Shown here piece after piece: positions 47,701 through 56,938 of a DNA stretch of 64,000 bases. Origin of the DNA: Saccharina japonica. Its lineage: Eukaryota > Sar > Phaeophyceae > Laminariales > Laminariaceae. The number at the start of each line of letters is the position of its first letter. The stretch's first letter is position 1. The notes beneath the pieces were generated by a model, which worked only from the letters and a program-made list of their open reading frames with translations, was not told the origin of the DNA and did not search any database. The stretch covers positions 286,652 to 350,651 of the forward strand of contig MEHQ01003854.1 of the NCBI GenBank assembly GCA_008828725.1, written 5' to 3'. A program made the position numbers and the translations under genes.

Positions 47701-47885
47701 GAGAAAACGATACTACATAACATTTCCCTCAACTGTTATAGTACTGGTAGGTATGGTACTGGTGGATATGATATTAATCCATCCTATATAATACTTCGTA
47801 TGTTCCCATGTTTTTTTCTTACCTCTGGACACGTGCTGTATGTGGTCACCGCAGTCTCCAGGCACGCCGTGATCCGGTTTTGCAG
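35790..47885 (-). CDS. Unrecognised helical, Gly-rich protein (partial; at least 8 exons)
   Basis: Exons in coding order, all joined in phase 0: 47823-47885, 47440-47535, 46385-46468, 44295-44490 plus 44009-44208 (separated by an 86-bp segment read as an intron), about 41960-42958 (3' border unknown, containing the gap 42305-42590), 36860-36949, 35790-35921. Peptides include RRSATLCRESLRDSVTLLRK, LFPDLLLAVEEGEPDLAHDF, REMYTAVSMVQARNAANAEK, ELIAVDPETFEVVRQIQALR, LTDEKLISLFLLMARGPNWP, HEVDSVLEQLALFWANSEVI and VEKFVAFASKPRLLQRFKER. The parts flanking the Gly/Met/Ala-rich middle are amphipathic and probably helical or coiled. I recognise no family, signal peptide or membrane span. The start codon and upstream exons were not found; more 5' exons should lie between 47886 and about 53000. 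Clean phases and good splice borders make the gene real; its function is unknown. Confidence 0.75.
37160..37343 (+). repeat. Dispersed retroposon-like repeat (CAAGATGAGCTTCGACG family), plus copy
   Basis: Runs from CACAAATAGACGCACACTTC through CTACAGCCTCAGATTGTGTC and CGCGCGATCGAAGTATTACA to TCGAGCTCACAGCTGTTG and a T run. Further copies: 38388-38580 (-), 57656-57843 (+), a truncated one at 37458-37545 (-), and worn fragments near 21165-21235, 24410-24500, 39886-39925 and 49787-49860. All share a short open peptide [11 protein letters not shown]. It could be a SINE or part of a DNA element. Confidence 0.65.
37458..37545 (-). repeat. CAAGATGAGCTTCGACG-family repeat, truncated minus copy
   Basis: Reads A-run, CAGCTCTGAGATCGAGAATT, CGTCGAAACTCATCTTAGCA, then breaks off into a tandem repeat of AAGGGATATCAGG-type units (37565-37680). 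Confidence 0.6.
37565..37680. repeat. Minisatellite of 15-30 bp units
   Basis: Repeats of ATAAGGGGTACAAGGGATAT and CAGGCATATAAGGGG. A related AAGGGATATAAGG composition occurs at 37040-37110. Confidence 0.75.
38388..38580 (-). repeat. CAAGATGAGCTTCGACG-family repeat, full minus copy
   Basis: Poly-A on the plus strand, then CAGCTATGAGATCGAGGATG, TCATTTTTGCAAGCTGAGTG, CGATCGCGCGTACTCATGGG and CTGAGGCTGTAGAATTCAGG. It is the complement of the 37160 copy with moderate divergence. Confidence 0.65.
38640..38950. mobile_element. MITE with GTAAATCTGCCCGCGCAGG ends
   Basis: The left arm has GTAAATCTGCCCGCGCAGGC and GTGCCCGCAT; the right arm holds ATGCGGGCAC and GCCTGCGCGGGCAGATTTAC, about 300 bp apart. 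The interior includes a telomere-like AACCCTAACCCTAACG (38820-38836). A diverged second copy spans about 51650-51915. Confidence 0.65.
39219..39311. mobile_element. piggyBac-like MITE, 89-bp copy
   Basis: 39219-39307, starting CCCTTAGAGGACTGGAGTCC and ending GTCTGCAGTCCTAAAAGGG, followed by TTAA (39308-39311). The left TTAA is changed to GGAA. Same length as, and opposite orientation to, the copy at 6306-6394. Confidence 0.75.
39568..39836. mobile_element. CGGACAGAT-family element, well-kept copy
   Basis: Begins GGACAGATAATCTAGATCAT and ends TCAGTGATCTGTCCG. The middle holds CTCCCACCCGGCAACACGAG followed by four GATCATACA units. Confidence 0.75.
40260..40500. repeat. CAACAC/CACCAA low-complexity tract
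   Basis: Imperfect CAACAACACCAA repeat. Similar tracts lie at 36310-36830, 45010-45470 and 46660-47000. They give long Thr/His/Asn/Val frames that are not genes; those at 36310-47000 lie in introns of the unrecognised gene. Confidence 0.8.
40603..40694. mobile_element. MITE, ATAGTAAATAGGACC family, complete copy
   Basis: Starts GGACCATAGTAAATAGGACC and ends with its complement, with ACTAACAATATTTGGTCC inside. A half copy precedes it (40542-40580), and another inverted end (TTGGTCCTATTTACTTTG) follows at about 40713-40731. Confidence 0.7.
41050..41312. mobile_element. GCTACGGTAGAGG-family element
   Basis: Contains GAGGCTCCTTAACCCAAATT, ATCGGGTATGTACGTAGCAC, CAAGTGACCACCCTTATAAG and the right end GGTGCACCTCTACCGTAGCA. 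Confidence 0.6.
42305..42590. other. Assembly gap (286 N)
   Basis: A run of 286 undetermined bases inside the Gly-rich exon of the unrecognised gene. The flanks are C-rich on the plus strand (poly-Gly on the gene strand), which probably caused the gap. The reading frame across it cannot be trusted. Confidence 0.99.
42965..43125. repeat. Minisatellite abutting a splice acceptor
   Basis: About six units of ACCGGGTAATTTTAGTTCG with variants. They start 7 bases upstream of the exon that begins at 42958 on the minus strand, so the acceptor region is built from the repeat. Confidence 0.75.
44209..44294 (-). other. 86-bp tandem duplication that can serve as an intron
   Basis: The sequence repeats with a period of exactly 86 bp. 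On the gene strand the segment starts GTAGAGGGAG after GGTGGAG, and ends GGTGGAG before a second GTAGAGGGAG, giving AG|GT at both borders. Read through, the duplication shifts the frame and gives a stop later. Removed, exon parts 44295-44490 and 44009-44208 total 396 bases (132 codons), and the frame continues as RQGSITRQGSMGLSGDLEKD to the next exon in phase 0. Confidence 0.7.
45780..46384. repeat. AATCGGACGGC minisatellite abutting an exon
   Basis: Units of 10-22 bp around AATCGGAC(A/G)GCG at 45745-45905 and 46185-46380, split by a 270-bp AT-rich insert. The array reaches the splice donor of exon 46385-46468. A similar CGAATCGGAAACCGAGC repeat lies at 53240-53350, before kinase exon 1. Confidence 0.75.
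47102..47381. mobile_element. CGGACAGAT-family element in intron of the unrecognised gene
   Basis: Begins CGGACAGATCATCTACAGAT. It keeps ATACGGCTCCCACCCAGCAA but has only one CACAGATCAGG unit. Confidence 0.7.
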
Positions 47886-47974
47886 CTGGAGGTGGTGTTT
47901 CGCAGTGAGAATAGCATGGGTTGTATGCGAGATTGCGGGCACACCAAAGACAAACACACGCACACCGCGGGATA

Positions 47975-48145
<171 letters not shown>

Positions 48146-48576
48146 GACAAACAGACAGAGCAAGCTGGGTGGACGCTTGAGCAAATTGACAACGACAAGG
48201 GACACACATATTTAGAGCAACACCAACACTCTACAGCTGAACCCAACAGCAAATATACATACTGTTCGACGTTTGTTGGCGCATCTAGAGGGTTCCGTTT
48301 TCGACTAATAATAACTGAGAACTAAAAAAACGAACAAACTACTCGACCCGACACAAAAAAACACAATACACAGATTACACATTACACACTACAGATGACC
48401 TGGTACATCTTTCAGCTATATGTTACCACGTAACAGGTTTAACGGATACATTTAGCAAAAGAGGGGCACATCATATGCTATGTTATACGTAGGGACTGGG
48501 GTGGGGGGGGGGGGGGGGGTACTTTTTTGTTTTTTGCCTTTTCCCCAGGAACCTGGGAACAAAAAACCTCGGGATT

Positions 48577-48742
48577 TGGTAGGAGGACTACAGGATTGCA
48601 ATAATTACGGTGTACATCCTTCCGAGTCAGCAGTCAGCTCGTGGTGATACGAACGATATCAATGTCAATGTCCAAAATGTGTCATATTACGCGCGGCATT
48701 CTCTGCCCGAGTTCGATTTTTCAGTTTTTCAATTTTTATACG
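48577..48742. repeat. Direct repeat, copy 1 (second copy 49475-49645)
   Basis: Copies about 165 bp long, roughly 900 bp apart, share TACAGGATTGCAATAATTAC, GGTGTACATCCTTCCGAGTC, GCGCGGCATTCTCTGCCCGA and TCAGTTTTTCAATTTTTMCG. Their family is unknown. Confidence 0.8.
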
Positions 48743-50360
48743 GTAATATATAACGTACCTCACACAATGTACCATGACAGCTTATCGATTATTCCGCATC
48801 GTGTTTACTTGGAGGAATGTTGTTCCACACGTGGATACTGAGCAGCTAAACCACTTACTATATAGTACGGTAGACACCAGGCACGATAATGGATAACTTG
48901 TCCTGCATACCTTCACTGGCTTGATCAAGGGCGTACAAAAAAAAAAGTGTTCGACACCCCCCCCCTCCCCCCTATATTGGAGGGAAGAAACCGGACCGTT
49001 GTGATCCCAAGAAACAATAAGTCAAGTTTTTTTTTAATTACCCCCCCCACTCCCCCCACCAGCGAAAAAAAATAGGGGGGGTCTCTAAAACCAAGTTAAA
49101 AAAGGGAACAAAAAACGAAAAAAAAATGGTTTTCGCTCATTTCGTCCTGTGATCACAGCGATCCGGTTTGTTTTTCATTCTGACCTTCCTACGTGTGTGG
49201 TGTCGTTTTCTCTTTTTTTTTTACGTCCCTGGCTTGATTAATAATAAACTCTGATTGGCCACTACTCGATATTTCCAGAATCCAAATCTTGAACATATAA
49301 ACTATGCATACTACAGATAATTACTCTGTGTTATTAAAAAATTAAAAAAATCGAGTGACGACAAAATATGACTTGCTGCTGTCTGTCTCCGGGCTGCCGT
49401 TGGAGAGCAGAGAGCAGAAACAGCAACAGCAACGGCAAGGCACCCATTGAGGAGGAAGAGTACGCACTACTGCTTTGGTAGGAGGATTACAGGATTGCAA
49501 TAATTACGGTGTACATCCTTCCGAGTCAGCAGTCAGCTCGTGATGATACGAACGATATCAATGTCAAATGTCCAAAATATGTCATATTTATTATTACGCG
49601 CGGCATTCTCTGCCCGAGTTCGATGTTTCAGTTTTTCAATTTTTCCGTACGTAGGTACGAAGCTCATGTGGATGTATCCCTGGGGTGCGGGGGCATCATG
49701 TACCAGTACGTACATACGTACCACAGGTATCATGTACCAGGTACAGCTGTACCAGGTATCACATCATGTACCGGTAAGCATCAACACGCGCGGTTGAATT
49801 GTCACACCAGGCTTGCAAAGATGAATTCCGAGGAAAAAATCGAATGCCTGTACGTACATAAATATGTATAGGTGTGGGTTTGAGTTATGGTCAGGATTCG
49901 TATAGCGAGTTGTACAGAAACAGCATCGATTTGCAATTTATGGGGGCCCAAAGTTACTGCTGTGCATATACCAGGGCATTAACTAGGGCTGCGGCGTCTG
50001 TTGCGCAGGAGGTGGAAGGCGTGTTAGCCCCCCGGAGGACCGCCGGAGGCAAATAAATGCGATATATGCGTACGAAGTATATACTTGCCCGGAAACCACT
50101 TGACAAAGAAGTTTCAATCAAATTGAAAAAATACGTCAGCTGTGAGAACGACCAATTGAATGGTTGAAACTCAACGTTGAAAGTGCATTTATCATACATA
50201 GAGGCCTATATAAGAGCGTATTTTTCGCCGACGGCGAACGTAAAAAGGTGCCTCTAAAACGAATCTCGCCAACTCGTACGGCGAGTAGACCCCCGCAACA
50301 CTTGTTTTCGCCTGCGGCGAAAATGTTGCGCGCCCCGAAACCCGTCTTGCGCTTGCGCGC

Positions 50361-50391
50361 GCGCAACACGCCTCCCGGAGGCGTGTTGCGC
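50361..50391. repeat. 31-bp near-perfect palindrome
   Basis: GCGCAACACGCCTCC and GGAGGCGTGTTGCGC form a 15-bp perfect stem around a single C. Smaller palindromes precede it: TTCGCCGACGGCGAA (50223), TTTTCGCCTGCGGCGAAAA (50303). Confidence 0.85.
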
Positions 50392-51931
50392 AAAACCGCA
50401 ATTCCGACCCTGATGTTGCGCTGCTAATGAATGCCCTGGTGTGTACGTGCTATGATATCGTGTCTGTGCGGGCACAAAAATACGCAACCAGTACGAGTGC
50501 AGTATCACAAGCAGTAGTGCATTTCGTGCCTGCGCGCACAGGTCTATCTATATGCCGCGTGTGCAGTATGAGCGATCTTGAGTTTCTGGCCATGTGAGAG
50601 CGACAACAAATGGTGTACAGTAGTACGTACCACAGCGGCAGCTAGGGCTGTGGCTTGAGATATACCAGGCGCTCGCACCCATACTACTCTGTCACAGAAA
50701 ACACGTGTGTTTTTGAACCTTTGTGGCCAGTTTTTGACGCGCAGACCATGGCCGGTCCCCCTAACCCATAACGCCACCGTACCCTAACCTACCATTTTTA
50801 TATGAAAATATCACGTACTGCCGTTTCAACGAGGTGTTTATAGACGACACCCATTTGCAAACCGGGCGGGCAAATAAAAGTTCGGTCTGGTTGATTGATC
50901 TTCACAATCGCCAGGAACGTTTTTGCTCTTGATGATTACGTAGCCCACTGATCAGCTGAGGCCGCGCGCGTCCGGCTTGAGATGGCCGTATATACTTGGT
51001 GAACTGCTGTTGTGAATACTCTCGATTCCATGGGCGACCCTCTCATGTGTTTTTTTTTGTTTGTCCACATCTTTGGACTCGTACCAATCACGTTGTTTAT
51101 TTGTGGCAACCGCTTGATCTGCTGCTCAAGCTTGTACGTTATAATATCATAAAATGTTTCAACCTCTGAATTATTCCGTCTTCGCGAAAAAAACACAAGC
51201 TTGTTTCTCGTTCTGACGCAGAATCTCCTCTCACAAGCGGCGAGCCTTCGTATTTCATAGACGACACCGATTTTGCCAAAGCGGGCGTGCGCATAAAAGT
51301 TTGCACACCTCCATTCTGCTCCCACTTGGGGACCCTGCCTCCGACCCACACCCTGACATGGTCCCATCAGGACCTGTGAGCCTTCAGAGCTGACCCTGGT
51401 TTCTGATACTGCTGTACCAGGTGTATAATTAGCCGCCCGCCGGCTGGGCCCACCAAGCACCCTGCTCTCACGTCGATCTGATCGCCTTGGTCCACCAAAA
51501 TCGAGGGTTTCCACGAAACGGCCACAGCAAAAAAAGCACAAAGCAGTGAAATCAGCGTATAAACTAAAGGGTGTGCCGATTTTTATTGGCAATATAGCAG
51601 TATATACCAGGTATGTGCATTTAGCATTCCCCAACGAAGGTATGATACGTGCGTAGGGTTTTTTGTCACGAGACTATAGGTAAGGGATATATTTTTTTCC
51701 CGATGGTGATATGATATGTATTATTTTTTGGCTCACAGAAAAAAAAAAATGGCGGCCACCACCCCACCCCTGAATTATACCCTATAACCCTACCCGAAAA
51801 AGCCTACTTGGTTGGTGGGCCGTGGGGTGGTTGTGCTTGGGAAGACTCTAGGTCGCTGTACGGGCACTACAATAATAAGGAACGTGCCTTCGCTGGCAGA
51901 TCGGTTTATGCGAGCTCAGTGTATTGCCGTA

Positions 51932-52238
51932 CCGTAAAAAGAGCGTTAAGTTTGCCCAACAGGGAGGGGTGCGACCGTTTTTCAGCAACTCGTTTTTTTC
52001 CAAAGCTTGGAAGGGGTTGCCAATACTGATACTGCTGTACCGAACAAGGTGATTTTCGGATACGTATATACTATCTTGGTCGAGATCCTTCCGAAAAATC
52101 CCAGAATGTTCTATATGTTTCGGCTTTTATTATGATAGGCACCCTCTATATACCGTTGTCGAGAGAAAACGAGCGCTGAAAAAAACGATCGCGCGCATCC
52201 CACCCCTGCGCGAACGAGCTCAGCTCGCTTTTTTTCGG
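51932..52238. mobile_element. MITE, CCGTAAAGAGCGTT family
   Basis: Left end CCGTAAAAAGAGCGTTAAG, inner CGACCGTTTTTCAGC, and on the right CGAGCGCTGAAAAAAACGAT and TTTTTTTCGG, flanked by TA on both sides. Confidence 0.65.
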
Positions 52239-52285
52239 TAATGAAAAGCCGTTTTTTGACGCGAAAAGGCACTACAAGGAGTTTC

Positions 52286-52363
52286 TACTCTGACCCGAAA
52301 TATTAGCACCATTTTAATTACTTGTTACTATACAAACGATCCTTATATTCCGGACCATAGTGG
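52286..52363. mobile_element. Mariner/Stowaway-like MITE
   Basis: Ends ACTCTGACCCGAAATATTAG and CCTTATATTCCGGACCATAG in inverted orientation, 78 bp in all. Confidence 0.55.
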
Positions 52364-52391
52364 CACACCAGGTATCGTGTACCCTCAACAC

Positions 52392-52479
52392 TTAACCCCT
52401 TAAGAACTGGTCGCACGAATGTGGGGACAAATTACTTGAAATTAGTGTGGGGCCTTTTTTTCAGTTCTGAATGGGTTAA
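52392..52479. mobile_element. piggyBac-like MITE with TTAA on both sides
   Basis: 80 bp (52396-52475) starting CCCCTTAAGAACTGGTCGC and ending CAGTTCTGAATGGG, between TTAA at 52392-52395 and 52476-52479. Confidence 0.75.
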
Positions 52480-52705
52480 GATGACAAGACACACCCTTAC
52501 GTAGCCCTCGGACTTTTTTTTTAATTATTTTCTTTTTTTTCCCCAAGCTGGGTTTTGTCGGCGACGGGGAGGGAGAGTGTAAACGCCGAGCGACGGGTCT
52601 ATATATTCTATGAAAGGGATTTTGTGGAGATGTTTCCGAAGCCAACATTTTCGTTGTGTGTGCGCCCCCTGTAAGGCATGTTTTTGGAGAAAATCGAAAC
52701 ATTCT

Positions 52706-52842
52706 TCCACAGGGGGGGGGAGGGGGGTGTACTTCATACTCATGCATGGCCGTAGTCGTATGACCATAGACCTTCGCGTCCCTACAATACCGGGACGGAG
52801 CACGTTGGGTTTTCACCAACCAGGCAGGCATTGGCTTAGGGG
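52706..52842 (+). repeat. GTACTCATG-family repeat, single unit
   Basis: G run, then CTCATGCATGGCCGTAGTCG, CCGGGACGGAGCACGTTGGG and TTTTCACCAACCAGGCAGGC. Confidence 0.75.
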
Positions 52843-53148
52843 GGGTGGAGTGGGGGGGGTGTTTGACTTGCGTGTTGTGTTACACGGGTAGGCAGGAAAA
52901 CGGACCCAATTACTAGGGCTGTGTGAGTTGGCTGAAAATATGTCGCCGATTAGTTGGCTAGGTGTTACAGTTATGAATAGTTGCCTGCGGTTCTTTCGCG
53001 GAGTTCTGCGTCTTTTATCAGTGTTTTGAGTGATTGATTGGCCGCGATTTTATGCCTGATTCATATAAAGCGGTTGGCTTTTTTGGGCGTGATCGCCCTC
53101 TCCCAACTCTGACCCCACCCCATCCCTTCCTTGACCCTCAGCCATCTC

Positions 53149-53184
<36 letters not shown>

Positions 53185-53388
53185 CCTCCCTCGTTTGCGT
53201 ACTCCGCGCACGCCCGCCCCGGTCCCTTTAGAAATCGACCCGAATCGAACTTCGAACCTAGTCGGAAATTGGACCGAATCGGAAAAGTAATCCGAATCGG
53301 TAATCGAGCCGAATCGGAAACCGAGCCGAATCGGAAACCGAGCCGAATCTGACGGCCGTCGGGCTTCAGTTTTCGGCCGGTGGGTGGC

Positions 53389-56300
53389 ATGGACGTGGAC
53401 AATGACACAGGGGTGGGGGTCGGGGGGGGAGGGGGCGGATCAGGGGGCTCCCCGGAATCTCCGAGCTTGTCGGGGATCGAGTCTAAGAAGCACCGTATGC
53501 ACACCGGCCAGGACAGTGAGAGCTTCGCCAGGTGAAGTGTCGGGACATTGCGTCGGAACGTTGTCGTGATGTGTCGTAACATTTGACAGGTCGATTTATT
53601 TATGTCGTGATACTTGCGTGATATTGTCTTAACGTGACAATGTCGTGAGATTTTTGTGTGATTTCGTAATGTGTGTCGTGATGTTTCGTACGCCGTGAGG
53701 TGATCACCGGCGTGTGCCCCCCCCCCCCCCCCCCTAACCTTCAGCTCCCCTCCCCTCCTTTACCCGAATTATACCGCATATATACCCATCCCCGCCGCTT
53801 TTGTTTTTTCTCCGCCTCCAGCCGCTACGAACTCCTAGAGCAGCTTGGCTCCGGCGCTTCGGGCACGGTTTGGAAGTGCCGGTTGACGCCAGGACAGAGT
53901 AACGGCGACATCGATGTTGATGTTGAGGGTGGTGATGGTATCGGTATCGGTAATAGTATTGGTAGCGCTGGCAGCGTTGGACCGGGGGAGGAGCCGGTAC
54001 TGGGCAAGATTTACGCCGCCAAGATCATCGACCTCCGACCTTTCAAGCTTAGGGAGAGGTTCAGCATGCAAAGGTGGGTGGGGGTTGTGGGGGGGGGGTG
54101 GGGGAGGTGAGGGGGGGGTGCGGTGGGCGGGGTGAAGGGAAGTGGAGTGGAGGGGCAGAGGGGGGTGGGGGGCGAGGTTGTGGGGGGGGGGGGGTGTACT
54201 CATGTCGTGCACGGCCGTAGTCGTATGACCATAGACCATCGCATCCCTACAATGCCGGGACGGAGCACATTGGGTTTTCACCAACCAGGAGGGGGGGGTG
54301 TACTCATGTCGTGCACGGCCGTAGTCGTATGATCATAAGGAAGAGGGGGGGGTACTCATGTCGTGCACGGCCGTAGTCTCGTATGACCATAGACTCTCAG
54401 ATCCCTACAATCGGGACGGAGCACGTTGGGTGGCAGACATTGCAAGGAGGAGGGGGGCGGGGGGTGTACTCATGTCGTGCATGGCCGTAGTCGTATGACC
54501 ATAGACTCTCGCATCCCTACAATGCCGGGACGGAGCATGTCGGGTGGCAGACATTGCAAGGAGGAGGGGGGCGGGGAGTGTACTCATGTCGTGCATGGCC
54601 GTAGTCGTATGATTATTGACCCTCGCATCCCTACAATGCCGGGACGGAGCACGTTGGGCTTTCACCAACCAGGCGGCAGGAGGGGGGAGGGTGTACACTC
54701 ATAGGGGGAGCGTACCATTTGTTGCTTCCCTTTGTAATTTTTCACCATTGATCAGGCATCCCTCTCGAGGTGGGTCACTGTTCCTACCCCTAATAGAGGC
54801 ACCTCCAACGCTGGGGCGCTCATTACGTGTTTCCATGTGTTCCTTAAAAAAAAAAAAAACGTTTTGCTTCTTCCCCCCCCCCCCCCCTTCCTGTCCTGTT
54901 TCACCTTTCGTGGCCAGCATCTATCTCCTAGAATATCGATCGTTTTCTCGCCATTATATTATATGGTGAACTGAATTTCTCCCCATGTCACATGGGGTAC
55001 TTTCCGTATTACACTACTGTAGTGTAGGGAGAGGGTTCAGTATGCAACTGTTTGGGGGAGGAGGGTGTTTTATTTTATTTTATTGAGTTTCGACGAGGAC
55101 AGTAGTGCTGTTGTGGTTGTGGGGGGTGGTGTTTTGTAGCGTATGGGGTTTCGACGAGAGTTGTGGTGGCATTGTGGCGTTGCCGCGGTGGACCAACTGA
55201 ACAACGTGTTGTTTCTGTTGTTTACGTGCCGATTGTTTTGGGTTTCGGGTGGCGAAAGACGTGTTGTTGTCTGTCTCGCCCGATGATTATGATGACGGTG
55301 ATGATGATGGTGATCATGATCATGGTAATGATGATGATGATGATGATGATGATGCTGGTGCTGATGCTGATGATGATGATGATGATGATGCTGATGATGA
55401 TGATGATGACGATGATGATGATGATGATGACGATGATATTGATGCCGATGATACTGATGATGTGACAGGTTAATGCGAGAGGTGGACATCATGCGGCGGC
55501 TGCGGCACCCCAACATCATCCGCCTCGTTGAAGCTCTCGACACGCCCGAACAGGTGCAAGCTTAGTCTGCGGTAGGTTTGGCTGTACGTATCGTTGAAGC
55601 TCTCGACACGCCCGAACAGGTGCAAGCTTAGTCTGCAGTAGGTTTGGCTGTACGTATCGTTGAAGCTCTCTACACGTCCGAACAGGCGCAATCTTATTCC
55701 ACAGTAGGCTTGGCAGTACGCATCGTTGAAACTCTCGATACGTCCGAACAGGCGCACTCTTATTCTACGGACAGTAGGTTTGGCAGTACGTATCGTTGAC
55801 GCTGTCGGCTCGTCCGAACAGGTGCAAGCTTAAGTGTACAGCAGTAGGTTTTGACAGTACGTATCGTTGAAACTCTCGACACGTCCGAACAGGTGCAAGC
55901 TTAGTGTACAGCCGTAGGTTTGGCAGTACGTATCGCTGAAGCTCTCGGCACGTCCGAACATGTGCAAGCTTGGTGTACAGAAGGCTTTGACAGTACGTAT
56001 CGTTGAAGCTCTCGACACGTCCGAACAGGTGCAAGCTTAGTGTAACAGCAGTAGGTTTGGCAGTACGTATCGCTGAAGCTCTCGACACGTCCAAACAGGC
56101 GCAAGCTTAGCCTACAAATAGGTCTTGACGTTACGTAAACGTATGGTGACGTAAATCAAACGTGTTGGGCAGTCAGTGTTGGTATATACCTGGTATGGTA
56201 TGCCACTATGTCTCTAAATATAAGGGCCCGTTTTAACGAAGAAGAAAAAAAAACAATTTGGATTTTTTTTTATTCAAATCCGCTTTTCATTGGTCAACAC

Positions 56301-56800
56301 ACGCACCAGCACCAAAGATTAGGATCTTGGGGCATAAAAATTGGTGCTGGTGCGTGTGTTGACCAATGAAAAGCGAATTTTTATTTTTATTTTTCAAAAT
56401 TGAATTTATTTTATACTCGTTAATACGGGCCCTAAGCACCGTTTGCATATTGATATTTAATACACACTGTTCTTATATTTCGACCTGGTATGGTATGCCA
56501 CTATGTCTCTAAATATAAGCACCGTTTGCCATTGTTCATCGGGTACATAGCACTTTTCTAAGGCCATTTCGTTGTTTTGGGGCGAGGTCTATTACGGGGT
56601 GGGCTAATGTAGTAAATAGGTCCTACGGTATACACAAAAACCTATATATTTACCTATTTTTACTAACAATATTTGGTCCTATTTACTATGGTCCTAGTAC
56701 TATTAATAGCTGCTGTAGCACTTCAGGTTGGGGGGGGGGGGGGGAGGGGGGGGGGGGGGGGGGTGGAGGGGGGGGGGGGGGGGGGGGGGGGTGGGGGGGC

Positions 56801-56894
<94 letters not shown>

Positions 56895-56895
56895 G

Positions 56896-56938
<43 letters not shown>

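Noticed and set aside
55070-55543. His- and Asp/Met-rich frames
   Set aside because: Translation of the GAT repeat; the only coding part is kinase exon 3 on the plus strand.
55470-56104. Repeating minus-strand peptides ([12 protein letters not shown])
   Set aside because: Complement of the exon 3 donor array, not a repeat protein.
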